64,000 bases of DNA from Chitinophaga rupis (lineage in GTDB: Bacteria > Bacteroidota > Bacteroidia > Chitinophagales > Chitinophagaceae), in the NCBI RefSeq assembly GCF_900109685.1, contig NZ_FOBB01000005.1, positions 124,001-188,000 of the forward strand, written 5' to 3'. Position 1 is the first letter of the stretch. Every line of letters starts with the position of its first letter. The notes beneath the pieces were generated by a model. The model did no database searches. It saw only the letters and a list, made by a program, of their open reading frames with translations, and was not told where the DNA came from. Positions 25,107-33,863 of the stretch are shown piece by piece. Position numbers and translations under genes: made by a program.

Positions 25107-26957
25107 ATGAAAGAGTTTGCAGCGTTTAAGAACAAAGCCGATCTGTTGCGTAAGTGGTCGCTGATCTCCACTACAGAGGCTACTTCAGGACATCCCACCT
25201 CCTGCCTTTCTGCGGCGGACCTTACCGCAGTGCTGTTTGAGAAATATTTCACTTATGATATTGCAGATCCGCTGAATAATTACAACGACCGGTTTGTGCT
25301 TTCAAAGGGCCATGCAGCTCCTTTGCTATATGCCTTTTTTGGTGTGGCCGGCGCCTATCCGCTGGATGAGCTGAAAACATTGCGCAAATTCGGCAGCCGG
25401 TTCCAGGGGCATCCTGTGCCTAAATTTGCCTACGCAGAGGCAGCTACCGGTTCCCTGGGCCAGGGTTTATCAGTAGGGGCGGGGCTTGCGTTAGCAGCCA
25501 AAAGGGAAGGCCTTTCATCCAAAACTTTTGTACTTACCGGTGATGGTGAGCTGGCTGAAGGACAGATCTGGGAAGCGGCCAATTTTGCCACGCATGAAAA
25601 GCTGGATAACCTGGTGGCCATCCTGGATATTAACCGCCTTGCGCAAAGCCAGCCTACTATGTTCGGCCATCAGATAGAAGAATATGTGAACCGCTTTAAG
25701 GCATTTGGTTTTGAAGTAATAGCTATAGATGGCCACAATTATGAAGAGATTGACCGGGCATTTGAAAAAGCGGTAAATAATAAGAACGGCAAGCCCACCG
25801 CCATTGTAGCAAAAACAATTAAGGGGAAAGGTATTTCTTTCCTGGAAGATAAAGACGGCTGGCATGGCAAAGCGCTGAAGAAAGATGAGCTTCAGAAAGC
25901 GCTGGCGGAATTGGGGGATGTGGATGACCAGGCGCGGTTTGCGTTAAAAAAGCCTTCCGGGAAATTAATGCCGGCAAATACAGATGTAAAATACCGGGTA
26001 GCAACCAGTTTTGAGAACGGCAAGGAGTACGCAACGCGGGAAGTGTTTGGGGAAGTATTGGCATCACTTGTGGAGCAGAACAAAAACCTTTATGTGCTGG
26101 ACGGAGATGTAATGAATTCCACCTTCACAGAAGATGTAAAAAAGAAAACACCGGATCGTTTCATTGAATGCTACATCGCAGAACAGAATATGGTATCCGT
26201 GGCTGTAGGTTTGTCCAGGTTGGGCCGGGTACCTTTTGCCGCCACTTTCGGCGCATTTTTTACCAGGGCTGCGGACCAGATACGGATGGCACGGGTATCT
26301 GAAGCCAATGTCAAATTTGCAGGTTCCCATGTGGGCGTTTCCATAGGGGAGGATGGCCCTTCGCAGATGGCGCTGGAAGACATTGCGATGTTTGGCGCAT
26401 TGCCAGGCGCTGTTGTATTACAGCCTGCGGATGCCTGGTGTACAGCAAGCCTGGTGCAGGAAATGGCCGCCCATACCGGCATTGTTTACATGCGTACTTT
26501 AAGGCCTAAAACAGCTTTGCTATACAGTAAAGATGAACATTTTGAGATCGGCGGCTCCAAACTTTTGCGTCATTCGGATCATGATGAGCTAACTGTGGCC
26601 GCCACCGGTATTACAGTATTTGAAGCGCTTAAAGCTGCAGACGAGCTTGAAAAAGAGAACATTCATATACGGGTGCTGGATTGCTATTCCATACATCCCA
26701 TAGACGCCGCTGCATTGAACGAAAGTGTGCATGCCACCAAACAAAATTTACTGGTAACGGTAGAAGACCATTTTGAACATGGGGGCATGGGCGATTTTGC
26801 TGCAGCAGCCCTGTCAGATACCGGCGCGCATATCATTAAAATGGCAGTGCCTGACATTTCACAATCCGGTACAAAAGATGAGCTGCTGCATGATGCAGGC
26901 ATAGATGCAGAGCATATAGCGCAAAAGGTAAGGGAGCTTTGTGCGGTAACGGCATAG
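25107..26957 (+). CDS. tkt: Transketolase
   Basis: A 616-residue single-chain transketolase. The TPP domain is FVLTGDGELAEGQIWEAANFA (about 142-162), ending in LDNLVAILDIN, preceded by SKGHAAPLLYAFF and GSLGQGLSVGAGLA. The pyrimidine domain begins near YATREVFGEVLASL (about 310) with YIAEQNMVSVAVGLSR. The C-terminal domain closes the protein (TVEDHFEHGGMGDF). It moves two-carbon units in the pentose phosphate pathway in the cytoplasm. The shorter length matches the animal/archaeal-like branch rather than the ~660-residue E. coli type. It stands alone. Confidence 0.95.
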   Translation: MKEFAAFKNKADLLRKWSLISTTEATSGHPTSCLSAADLTAVLFEKYFTYDIADPLNNYNDRFVLSKGHAAPLLYAFFGVAGAYPLDELKTLRKFGSRFQGHPVPKFAYAEAATGSLGQGLSVGAGLALAAKREGLSSKTFVLTGDGELAEGQIWEAANFATHEKLDNLVAILDINRLAQSQPTMFGHQIEEYVNRFKAFGFEVIAIDGHNYEEIDRAFEKAVNNKNGKPTAIVAKTIKGKGISFLEDKDGWHGKALKKDELQKALAELGDVDDQARFALKKPSGKLMPANTDVKYRVATSFENGKEYATREVFGEVLASLVEQNKNLYVLDGDVMNSTFTEDVKKKTPDRFIECYIAEQNMVSVAVGLSRLGRVPFAATFGAFFTRAADQIRMARVSEANVKFAGSHVGVSIGEDGPSQMALEDIAMFGALPGAVVLQPADAWCTASLVQEMAAHTGIVYMRTLRPKTALLYSKDEHFEIGGSKLLRHSDHDELTVAATGITVFEALKAADELEKENIHIRVLDCYSIHPIDAAALNESVHATKQNLLVTVEDHFEHGGMGDFAAAALSDTGAHIIKMAVPDISQSGTKDELLHDAGIDAEHIAQKVRELCAVTA

Positions 26958-26979
26958 GCAGGTGGGCCAGTAAGCCCTA

Positions 26980-28624
26980 CTACTGCTGTTTCTCAAAAAG
27001 TATATTTTTTATTCTTCCGTTGGTAAGCCTGAAACCGTTTATCTTTTTTGGTGTGTTTGTCAGGAAATTAATAATGCCGTTGTAGCTGCTGAATTTCCCG
27101 GCATCAACCAGGTCCGGCTCAAAAGTAAAATCACCTAAGCGTATATGATGCGCAACCAGCTTACCATCTTTTACAGAAAGCCGGTAGGCGGTTTCCAGCT
27201 CTTTGCTGTAATAGGTGCCGGCATATTGATTCAGCTGTGAAGGGGTAATTTTAACAGGCATCACTCTTGGGGCAATAATACCCCGGTATTTTAATGCGCC
27301 TGCTTTCTCTTTTATTTCCCTGAAAGTAACAGATGAATTGTAGGCCGGCACCCATAATACAGTATCAGATTTCAGATCGGTGGGGAACTTATCTTCGCCG
27401 TTTGCCTGTACCATTATACGGCCGTTCTCCAATGTAAAAGTTACATACCAGCCAGGGCCTAGCTGGTAGCTGCCGATATATTTTTTCAATAACAGGGTAT
27501 CAACAGCAACGTTGGGCAGGTTGCTAAGGTCTTCACGCTTCGGGCCGGGGCTGACCTTATCTTTTAAGAAAAGCCCGGCAAGGGTATTTGCATTTGTGTA
27601 AACGTCAAAATTACCGTCGTTACTGAGCAGGATGACCGCCAGCTTTTGATCCGGGAAATTGGAAATAATGGTACGGAAGCCTGCCCAGCCGCCATCATGC
27701 GCAATGTTTGTTATACCGTTACGCCGGCTCACTTCCAGGCCATAGGCATAATCAATCTTTTGTTTATTATTGAGTGTGTCTGTTTCTATCATCCTTAGAT
27801 ATATGGGATCTTTTTGCTCAAGCGCCTGCTGAAAATGAATGACCCATTTAGACAGATCTTCAGCCGTGGAGAATATTGAGCTGGAGCCTAAGGCCGTAAG
27901 CGCATCGTTACTCTTAAAGTATTTGATCGTTCGCATAATATGAGCTGGCCACATGGCTGATCACCATTGAATAATCGTCTTGCACCAGGGATGCGTGCAT
28001 GTTCAATGGTTTAAAGATGTGCGCATCGATCCATTCCGGGAATGGGGTGCCGCTTACTTTGGCTACAATAGCTGCCAGCAGGTTATAACCGGTATTGGAA
28101 TAGGAATATTGCGAGCCTGGCTCAAAATCCAGCTCCCGCTGCTGCTTCACCATTCGCATAATATCCTCATAGCGGAAGCTCTCATCCCAGCGCCAGCCGG
28201 CCGCATGCAGGGTGGCGGGCCAATCCCTTAATCCGCTGGTATGATGGATCAGATGGCGGATGGTGATTGTTTTACCAAATTGCGGTACATCAGGCAGGTA
28301 TTTATGGATATCATCATCCGGTGATATTTTGCCTTCCTGTATCAAAGTTGAAATGGCAAAACCGGTAAATTGTTTTGATACAGAAGCAAGATCAAAAACC
28401 GTTGTGGGCGTAATGGGGATATCGTATTCCAGGTTGGCCATTCCATAGCCTTTTTCAAATACGGTTCTTCCATCCTTTACAATTAAAGCAGCCACCCCGG
28501 GACGGCCGGTACGGGCATAGGTGTTAAACAGGGAATCAATTTTTGCGGAAAGGGTATCAGGGGTATTTTGCGCAATACCGGGCAAGCTGCTTACAAGCAG
28601 CAACAGGGTATAATATATTTTCAT
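26980..28624 (-). pseudogene. Serine hydrolase (beta-lactamase fold) interrupted by a frameshift
   Basis: Two overlapping frames make up one class C beta-lactamase-like serine hydrolase. The first (28624 down to 27914) has a signal peptide (MKIYYTLLLLVSSLPGIAQ), the nucleophile motif SVSK (FDLASVSKQFTGFA) and YSN (YSYSNTGYNLL). It stops after SSYYANDQIL. The second (to 26980) resumes with KYFKSNDALTALGSSSIFSTAEDLSKWV, the expected continuation, and carries HDGGWAG plus a C-terminal lipocalin-like domain. The switch lies at about 27914-27940. A one-base indel or a sequencing error would explain it. Without it the enzyme would be a periplasmic peptidase/esterase of about 540 residues. The start at 28624 is chosen over 28678 because it opens the signal peptide. 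Confidence 0.85.
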
Positions 28625-28698
28625 GGTACGCAGTGGCTTATTATATACAATGACGGCCAGCCCTGGAAAAAGTTGCATGCCTTTATACCGTGCGGATA

Positions 28699-29061
28699 TT
28701 ATTTTATTGCACCGTTCTGTTTTGCAGGCCGCATATGCTCATTGGCCCATTGCGCCAGGTTATACAAATGCGGCAGTAAGCTTTGGCCGGCAGTGGTTAA
28801 TGAATAATCTACCCGGGGAGGAACTTCAGGATACATTTGCCGGGAGATGAGTCCATCTTCCAGTAAATTCTTCAGGGTAGCGGTCAGCATTTTTTGCGAT
28901 ATATCTCCAATGGCCTCCTGCAGCTGGTGATAACGCAGCGGGCTTCCTGTTTGCCCAAGTGTGAGCATCACTAAAACTGCCCATTTATCGCCAATACGGC
29001 CGAATACATCCCTTACCGGGCAGAAGTCTACACTTTCAGCATTTTTAGAAAAAATTCTCAT
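28699..29061 (-). CDS. HxlR-family transcriptional regulator
   Basis: A 120-residue winged-helix protein: CPVRDVFGRIGDKWAVLVMLTLGQ, then LRYHQLQEAIGDISQKMLTATLKNLLEDGLISR and the wing PRVDYSLTTAGQSL. Cys14 precedes the first helix, as in redox-sensing DUF24 regulators. It is divergent from a DoxX-like gene 137 nt away, the usual arrangement for a local repressor of that gene. The frameshifted hydrolase lies downstream (74-nt gap) on the same strand. Confidence 0.92.
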   Translation of the reverse strand: MRIFSKNAESVDFCPVRDVFGRIGDKWAVLVMLTLGQTGSPLRYHQLQEAIGDISQKMLTATLKNLLEDGLISRQMYPEVPPRVDYSLTTAGQSLLPHLYNLAQWANEHMRPAKQNGAIK

Positions 29062-29147
29062 GTTAACTTTTTGATTTTCACTATTACATACCTGCGGGTG
29101 TGTAACGCACTTTAAGGTGCCATATTTTTTGATCCTTAACCTGTTGG

Positions 29148-29155
29148 TACTTTTG
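29148..29155 (+). promoter_or_regulatory. Bacteroidota -7 box of the DoxX-like gene
   Basis: TACTTTTG matches TAnnTTTG exactly, 43 nt before the ATG at 29199. A TTTG (29128-29131) lies 16 nt upstream, slightly close for a -33 element. Confidence 0.5.
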
Positions 29156-29198
29156 CCAGCACTTATTAAAACCGGTTATAGCAACCAAATTTATAATT

Positions 29199-29564
29199 AT
29201 GAAATTAACTTATCGCATTACTACGGTCATTTTCCTGGTAATTATTTTCTTAACAGCCATTACGGATATTACCCGGATGGAGTTTGTGGCTAAACCGGTA
29301 AAACATCTTGGATACCCGGATTACCTCCCTATTATGATCGGTTCAGGGAAACTAATTGGTATAATTATTTTAAGCATGCCAAAGTACACCCGGTTCAAAG
29401 AATGGGCCTATGCCGGTTTTACGGTTCTATTTGTGAGTGCGGCCACTTCGCACGCCATTGTAGGGGATCCTATCGGGAATGTATTGGCGCCATTGTTTTT
29501 AGAAGCCGTGTTGCTGGTGTCTTATATCAGCATGGTAAAAACGCTTAGCATGGATAAAAGATGA
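29199..29564 (+). CDS. DoxX-like four-helix membrane protein
   Basis: A 121-residue inner-membrane protein with four hydrophobic segments (about 7-27, 42-60, 70-88, 95-114). LGYPDYLPIMIGSGKLIGIIIL and EWAYAGFTVLFVSAATSHAIVGD are typical of DoxX_2 proteins. The biochemical role of the family is not established; several members are linked to thiol or quinone redox stress. A divergent HxlR regulator probably controls it. Confidence 0.85.
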   Translation: MKLTYRITTVIFLVIIFLTAITDITRMEFVAKPVKHLGYPDYLPIMIGSGKLIGIIILSMPKYTRFKEWAYAGFTVLFVSAATSHAIVGDPIGNVLAPLFLEAVLLVSYISMVKTLSMDKR

Positions 29565-29614
29565 ATAACATGCCTGCTCCGGTCTGTTAATACTTTGAGC
29601 CGGAAGTTCAGAAC

Positions 29615-29622
29615 TAATTTTG
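29615..29622 (+). promoter_or_regulatory. Possible -7 box ahead of the response-regulator remnant
   Basis: TAATTTTG fits TAnnTTTG, and TTTG lies 17 nt upstream (29594-29597). It may be the surviving promoter of the gene that decayed downstream. Confidence 0.35.
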
Positions 29623-29632
29623 TCCGCTTCGG

Positions 29633-30097
29633 TGAATTTCCATATGCCTGGCCCAACCAGTTTCAGCACCGGTGATCTTTTGTATGGCTTATGATGAACA
29701 TACGCCGGATGCCTTTAAGGCTAACGGGATCGACTATATTTTAAAGCCCTTTACAACGGAAACGCCGGAACGTTCCCTGAAAAAATACAGCCAGTTAAAA
29801 AGGTCTTTTCCACAGATCATACCCCGCAATATAATGTCCTGCTGGGCAGTCCTAACCTCAGCCCTCAGTTTTCAACCCCGACCTCAACTATCATTCCTCA
29901 ACTCCTCATCCTCAATCCTCATCCTTAGTCCTCAGCCAAAACTCTCAGCCGCAACCCTTAGACCTCATTCCTCAACCACAACCCTTAGCCATCAATCCTC
30001 AGCCTCAGTCTTCAACCTCGACTTCAACCCTCACTCCTCAACCCTCATTCATCAGTCTCAGTCCCAACCTCAACCTCAACCTCAACCTCACCCTTAA
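29633..30097 (+). pseudogene. Response-regulator receiver remnant (LytTR type)
   Basis: The frame reads SAPVIFCMAYDEHTPDAFKANG, then IDYILKPFTTETPERSLKKYSQLKRSF. This is the beta-4 to alpha-5 end of a receiver domain as found in Bacteroidota LytTR regulators, with the conserved K-P (LKPF). The phosphorylated aspartate half is absent upstream, where a TGA lies in frame at 29633. There is no LytTR DNA-binding domain downstream: the frame runs into a serine/proline/glutamine-rich tail that merely translates the repeat at 29851. It is truncated at both ends and so non-functional. Confidence 0.8.
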
Positions 30098-30109
30098 CCG
30101 CAACCAACC
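29851..30109. repeat. G-free CTCAAC/CCTCA-type degenerate repeat tract
   Basis: About 260 bp of short degenerate units (CCTCA, CTCAAC, CCTTAG, CAACCT), ending in five near-perfect CAACCT hexamers at 30064-30093. The plus strand is almost free of G, so the complementary strand is GG-TTGA-GG-like and could form two-tier G-quadruplexes. The tract starts where the receiver remnant loses similarity. Confidence 0.85.
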
Positions 30110-30253
30110 GGTGAATCCTTTTCGACAACAAATGTGATTCTATGCTACCCCTACTTTATAAATTTAATTAATTTGAAATATAATACTATATAAAGAACCT
30201 CTAACTATCTAAAATAAATTTTATACTTTTTATTTTTTTTAAAAAGATTTCTA

Positions 30254-30261
30254 TACTTTTG
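30254..30261 (+). promoter_or_regulatory. Bacteroidota -7 box of the first susC
   Basis: TACTTTTG, an exact TAnnTTTG match. The -33 region is only T-rich, without a clean TTTG. Confidence 0.55.
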
Positions 30262-30262
30262 A

Positions 30263-30273
30263 ATTACCACGTT
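30263..30273 (+). promoter_or_regulatory. ATTACCACGTT box, copy 1 (first susC)
   Basis: The 11-mer ATTACCACGTT starts 1 nt after the -7 box, so it covers the expected transcription start. The same 11-mer occurs twice in the leader of the other susC gene, on the sense strand of that gene, and I find it nowhere else in the window. Confidence 0.5.
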
Positions 30274-30442
30274 GAATTAGAGCAATAGGACTATACCGTT
30301 TATTATTACGCAATCTTATCAGAGCCAGTGAACAGATCTATACTTATGAGAGGGACAATTGTAGCAAATCACGGTCTATAAGTTGTTGAATATCAACCAA
30401 TATTGAATAGCATTTATCAAACCAAATCTAAAATTAAGCGCA

Positions 30443-33400
30443 ATGCGAAAATCTCATGCCTTTGTCATGGTGATGCTGCTGCTATTTGCCGGCACATCGC
30501 TCCTCGCCCAGGACAAAAAATCAATTAGCGGAACCATTGTGGACGACAAGTCTGCAGTAGTGATAGGCGCTACTGTAATTGAAAAAGGTACCAGGAACAG
30601 CACCTTTACCGATGAACGTGGATACTATCACTTTTCGGTAGCCCCCTCAGCTACACTGATCATTTCATCAATCGGCTATGCTACCAGGGAGGTAGCGGTA
30701 GGTAACAGTTCAACCGTTAACGTTACTATTAACCAGGACACAAAAGGACTAAATGAAGTAGTGGTTACGGGCTTTGGTGAAAGCAGGGCTAAACGAAGCC
30801 TCGGATATTCCGTTACCCAGGTTTCCGGTGACGATATCAGGAGAACAGCCAGCCCCAACCCAATTTCCGCCTTACAGGGTATGGTGCCTGGTTTGCAGGT
30901 TACTCCCAATGTGGGTGGCCCGCAGGCTTCTACCCGCTTCCAGATCAGGGGTAGCGCCAGCCTGGATCCATATGGTAACCAGCCGCTGGTAGTGGTAGAT
31001 GATATTGTGATGGACGACCAGGTAATCCTTCCCAACCGTGGTGGTGAGCAGGATTTCGGGAACATCCTGAAAGACATTAACCCCGACGACATTGAATCTA
31101 TTTCCGTGTTAAAAGGTGGCGCTGTTACTGCATTGTACGGCAGCCGCGCATCCAACGGCGTGATCCTCATCAAAACAAAAAAGGGTTTCTCACAGAGAGG
31201 TTTGGGGGTTTCTTTTACCCAGTCTTTTATGTTTGAAAGAGCATATAAAACCGTAGATCTGCAGAACCGGTTTGGCGCAGGTATACATGTGGACGATTGG
31301 ATAAAAGGTGCCAATGATACACTGGAAACCGATCAAACCTATTACTATGCCAGCTTTGGCCCTGAAATGAAAGGGCAGATGTTTAAAGATATCACCGGCC
31401 AGTACCGCGCCAATAATCCGGGCGCAAATGATCCGCTGGCGCTGTATAAAACAGGCATTACCCGTAATACTAACATTGGTATTTCCGGTGGTAATGATAA
31501 AACTACTTTCCGTTTTTCTTACTCCAACCTGGGATCATCGTCTGCAACGCCCAACAATAACCTGGACAGGAACAGCTTTAGCTTCAGAGCCACACACCGT
31601 CCTATAAAATCAGTGTTGCTGGATGTGAATACTTCCTATACGCAAAGCGGCACCGAAAACCCCGCTTTGCAGGGCGCTAATAGCGTATTGTACGCAACCA
31701 GCTATGGCGTACCGCGTAACTACGATATTAATTACTGGATGCATAACTATGCTGATACGGAAAACGGCGGCATATCACCAAGGGATATCTCCGGCGCCTC
31801 CAACGCTTTCTGGTTCATTTACCAGAACCACTACCAGCAAAAGGAAAATAACTTCAGGGGAAGTGTGAACCTGAGAGCGGACCTTACCAACTGGCTTCGT
31901 TTTGATGGAAGCGCTTCTATCAATGCATTTGAAACAAATTACACTGCCAAGATAAGGGGTACAGACCCCGGTTTTAGCGGCGGTCAATATAAGGTTAACA
32001 ATAATAGTGTAAGGCAATACCGTTACCGTGGAAGCCTGAGCTATATTAAGAAAGTGAACGACTTTGACCTGCTGGTACAAGGTGGTGGAGAGCTCAATCA
32101 ATCCAAGCAGGTAGGTTATTACGCAGAAACAAATGGCCTTATTATACCGGACCTTTTCCGTCTTTCCAACTCTAAAGAAAGACCCCGTATCGACGAAGGA
32201 AAACCGAATGACCTGCAAATGGCTTCCCTGTTTTACCAGGCCAGCGTTGGTTTCAGAGACTATCTGACCCTGAACGTGTATGGCCGTAATGACTGGAACA
32301 GTACGCTGGTATACAATGATGGTCATGGTAACTATTCCTACTTCTATCCCGGTGCGGATCTGGCCTTTGTGTTTTCTGACCTGGTTAAAATGCCCAAGGG
32401 ATTTGACTTTGGTAAGCTGCGCGTTTCGTATGTGCAGGCAGGTGGTGGTACATCACCCTATAAAACCAATACCGGTTCTTACACTGCTTATGGCTTGTAC
32501 AAAGATGCCAGCGGGGCCGATGTGCTCAGGTATGGTATTCTTGGCAACTCATTGCCCAACCAGAACCTGAAACCGGTACGTAATGCCAAGATCGAGGCTG
32601 GTGTTGAGTTTAAGCTGTTCAATAACAGGCTGGGAGGTGATGTTACCTGGTACCAGCAGGATTCAAAGAACCAGATCCAGGACTTCACTGTACCGCGTGA
32701 ATCAGGTGTTGTAAGTGCATTGATCAATGGTGGTAAAGTAAGGAACCGCGGTATAGAGCTTACCCTGTATGGAACACCTTACAAAAAAGGAAATTTCTCA
32801 TGGGATGTAATGTTCAACTATACCCGCAACAGGAATACCATTCTTTCCTTACCATTTAATTCTAAGGCTGCGCTGCTGGACGGTGGAGATGGTATTTACT
32901 CTGTGGCTAACCTGGGTGGCGATTATGGTGCTATCCGCGCTAATTATCACTACGCTTCTTACCAGGCAAAAGATGGTAATGGCGCTAATGTGCAAAGTGG
33001 CCTGAACGGCATGCCGGTGGTAGGCTTTAATGCAACCGGCGGCGAATTTGGCGCACCGGTGATCTATTACCTGAGGGCCGGTACTTATAACCCCACAGTA
33101 GGTAAGGAATCTGATCCGGTTGTAGGGTCTACCATGCCTGACTTCCTGGGCAGTATCCGCAACACCTTTAACTATAAAAGACTGGCTGTAAGCATTTTCC
33201 TGGATGCGAAGTTTGGCGGTGATATATATTCCAACACTTATGGTTACGGGTCACAGTACGGTATGCTGAAACATACACTGGCCGGCCGTACCGCGGACCT
33301 TGGAGGTTTAAGCTATACCGGTACTGCAGACTACAACGGTTTGAAAGCTGAACGCCATGATGGTATTTTACCGGTAGGCGTATTTGCACCCGGCACTATA

Positions 33401-33808
33401 ATAGGTGCAGATGTGAGCGCTGACGGCCAGGAGCACGATGTTTCCGGTATGACTGTAGCTGATGCCTACGAGAAAAAATATGTAAAACCCGTAGCCGCCT
33501 CTGATTATTATGATCGTACCTATGGCTGGGGCAGCGGTATCAGATCTGCCAGCATGTTTGAATCTTCATGGGTATCTATGCGTGAGCTGTCCATTAGTTA
33601 TGACCTGCCCGTTGGCATAGCCAGCAGATTAAAGATGAATAGCCTGCGCCTTTCGCTGATAGGCCGTAACCTGTTCTTCCTGTATAACAGCGCGCCGGAT
33701 AATGTAAACCCGGATAACCTGAGCTCAACCAGCAGCGGCGCCTTTATTGAGAACGGCGGTGTGCCTTATTTCAGGCAGTTTGGATTTTCAGTAAACGCCA
33801 GTTTCTAA
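30443..33808 (+). CDS. SusC/RagA-family TonB-dependent outer-membrane transporter
   Basis: 1121 residues. Signal peptide 1-22 (ends LLAQ). A carboxypeptidase-D-like regulatory domain follows (about 25-110: ISGTIVDDKSAVVIGATVIEKGTR). The TonB-box/plug junction is GLNEVVVTGFGESRAKRSLGYSV and the plug contains GLQVTPNVGGPQASTRFQIRGSAS, then KGGAVTALYGSRASNGVILIKTKKG. A large beta-barrel ends in YFRQFGFSVNASF. It imports a bound ligand across the outer membrane with energy from TonB, together with the SusD partner encoded 55 nt downstream. The neighbours are a redoxin and a copper monooxygenase rather than glycosidases, so the ligand may not be a polysaccharide. Confidence 0.95.
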   Translation: MRKSHAFVMVMLLLFAGTSLLAQDKKSISGTIVDDKSAVVIGATVIEKGTRNSTFTDERGYYHFSVAPSATLIISSIGYATREVAVGNSSTVNVTINQDTKGLNEVVVTGFGESRAKRSLGYSVTQVSGDDIRRTASPNPISALQGMVPGLQVTPNVGGPQASTRFQIRGSASLDPYGNQPLVVVDDIVMDDQVILPNRGGEQDFGNILKDINPDDIESISVLKGGAVTALYGSRASNGVILIKTKKGFSQRGLGVSFTQSFMFERAYKTVDLQNRFGAGIHVDDWIKGANDTLETDQTYYYASFGPEMKGQMFKDITGQYRANNPGANDPLALYKTGITRNTNIGISGGNDKTTFRFSYSNLGSSSATPNNNLDRNSFSFRATHRPIKSVLLDVNTSYTQSGTENPALQGANSVLYATSYGVPRNYDINYWMHNYADTENGGISPRDISGASNAFWFIYQNHYQQKENNFRGSVNLRADLTNWLRFDGSASINAFETNYTAKIRGTDPGFSGGQYKVNNNSVRQYRYRGSLSYIKKVNDFDLLVQGGGELNQSKQVGYYAETNGLIIPDLFRLSNSKERPRIDEGKPNDLQMASLFYQASVGFRDYLTLNVYGRNDWNSTLVYNDGHGNYSYFYPGADLAFVFSDLVKMPKGFDFGKLRVSYVQAGGGTSPYKTNTGSYTAYGLYKDASGADVLRYGILGNSLPNQNLKPVRNAKIEAGVEFKLFNNRLGGDVTWYQQDSKNQIQDFTVPRESGVVSALINGGKVRNRGIELTLYGTPYKKGNFSWDVMFNYTRNRNTILSLPFNSKAALLDGGDGIYSVANLGGDYGAIRANYHYASYQAKDGNGANVQSGLNGMPVVGFNATGGEFGAPVIYYLRAGTYNPTVGKESDPVVGSTMPDFLGSIRNTFNYKRLAVSIFLDAKFGGDIYSNTYGYGSQYGMLKHTLAGRTADLGGLSYTGTADYNGLKAERHDGILPVGVFAPGTIIGADVSADGQEHDVSGMTVADAYEKKYVKPVAASDYYDRTYGWGSGIRSASMFESSWVSMRELSISYDLPVGIASRLKMNSLRLSLIGRNLFFLYNSAPDNVNPDNLSSTSSGAFIENGGVPYFRQFGFSVNASF

Positions 33809-33863
33809 CAGGCTCTTTAACGATTGTAAAAATTAGTAATAACCAGGATTTTAAAATATAGTT

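Larger units (their letters stand above)
30110..30442 (+). promoter_or_regulatory. AT-rich promoter region and long leader of susC (first pair)
   Basis: An AT-rich gap containing the -7 box at 30254, the ATTACCACGTT box at 30263, and then about 170 nt of untranslated leader before the ATG at 30443. No reading frame is seen. Confidence 0.6.

Noticed and set aside
29812-30097. Serine/proline/glutamine-rich C-terminal domain of the receiver protein
   Set aside because: It is only the translation of the G-free repeat tract; nothing indicates selection on the amino-acid sequence.
29851-30109. Possible CRISPR array
   Set aside because: Units are 5-12 nt, degenerate and directly joined. There are no constant 25-40 nt repeats, no spacers and no cas genes.
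30676-31314. 212-codon frame antisense to the first susC
   Set aside because: A shadow of a strongly conserved coding region; no domain is recognisable.
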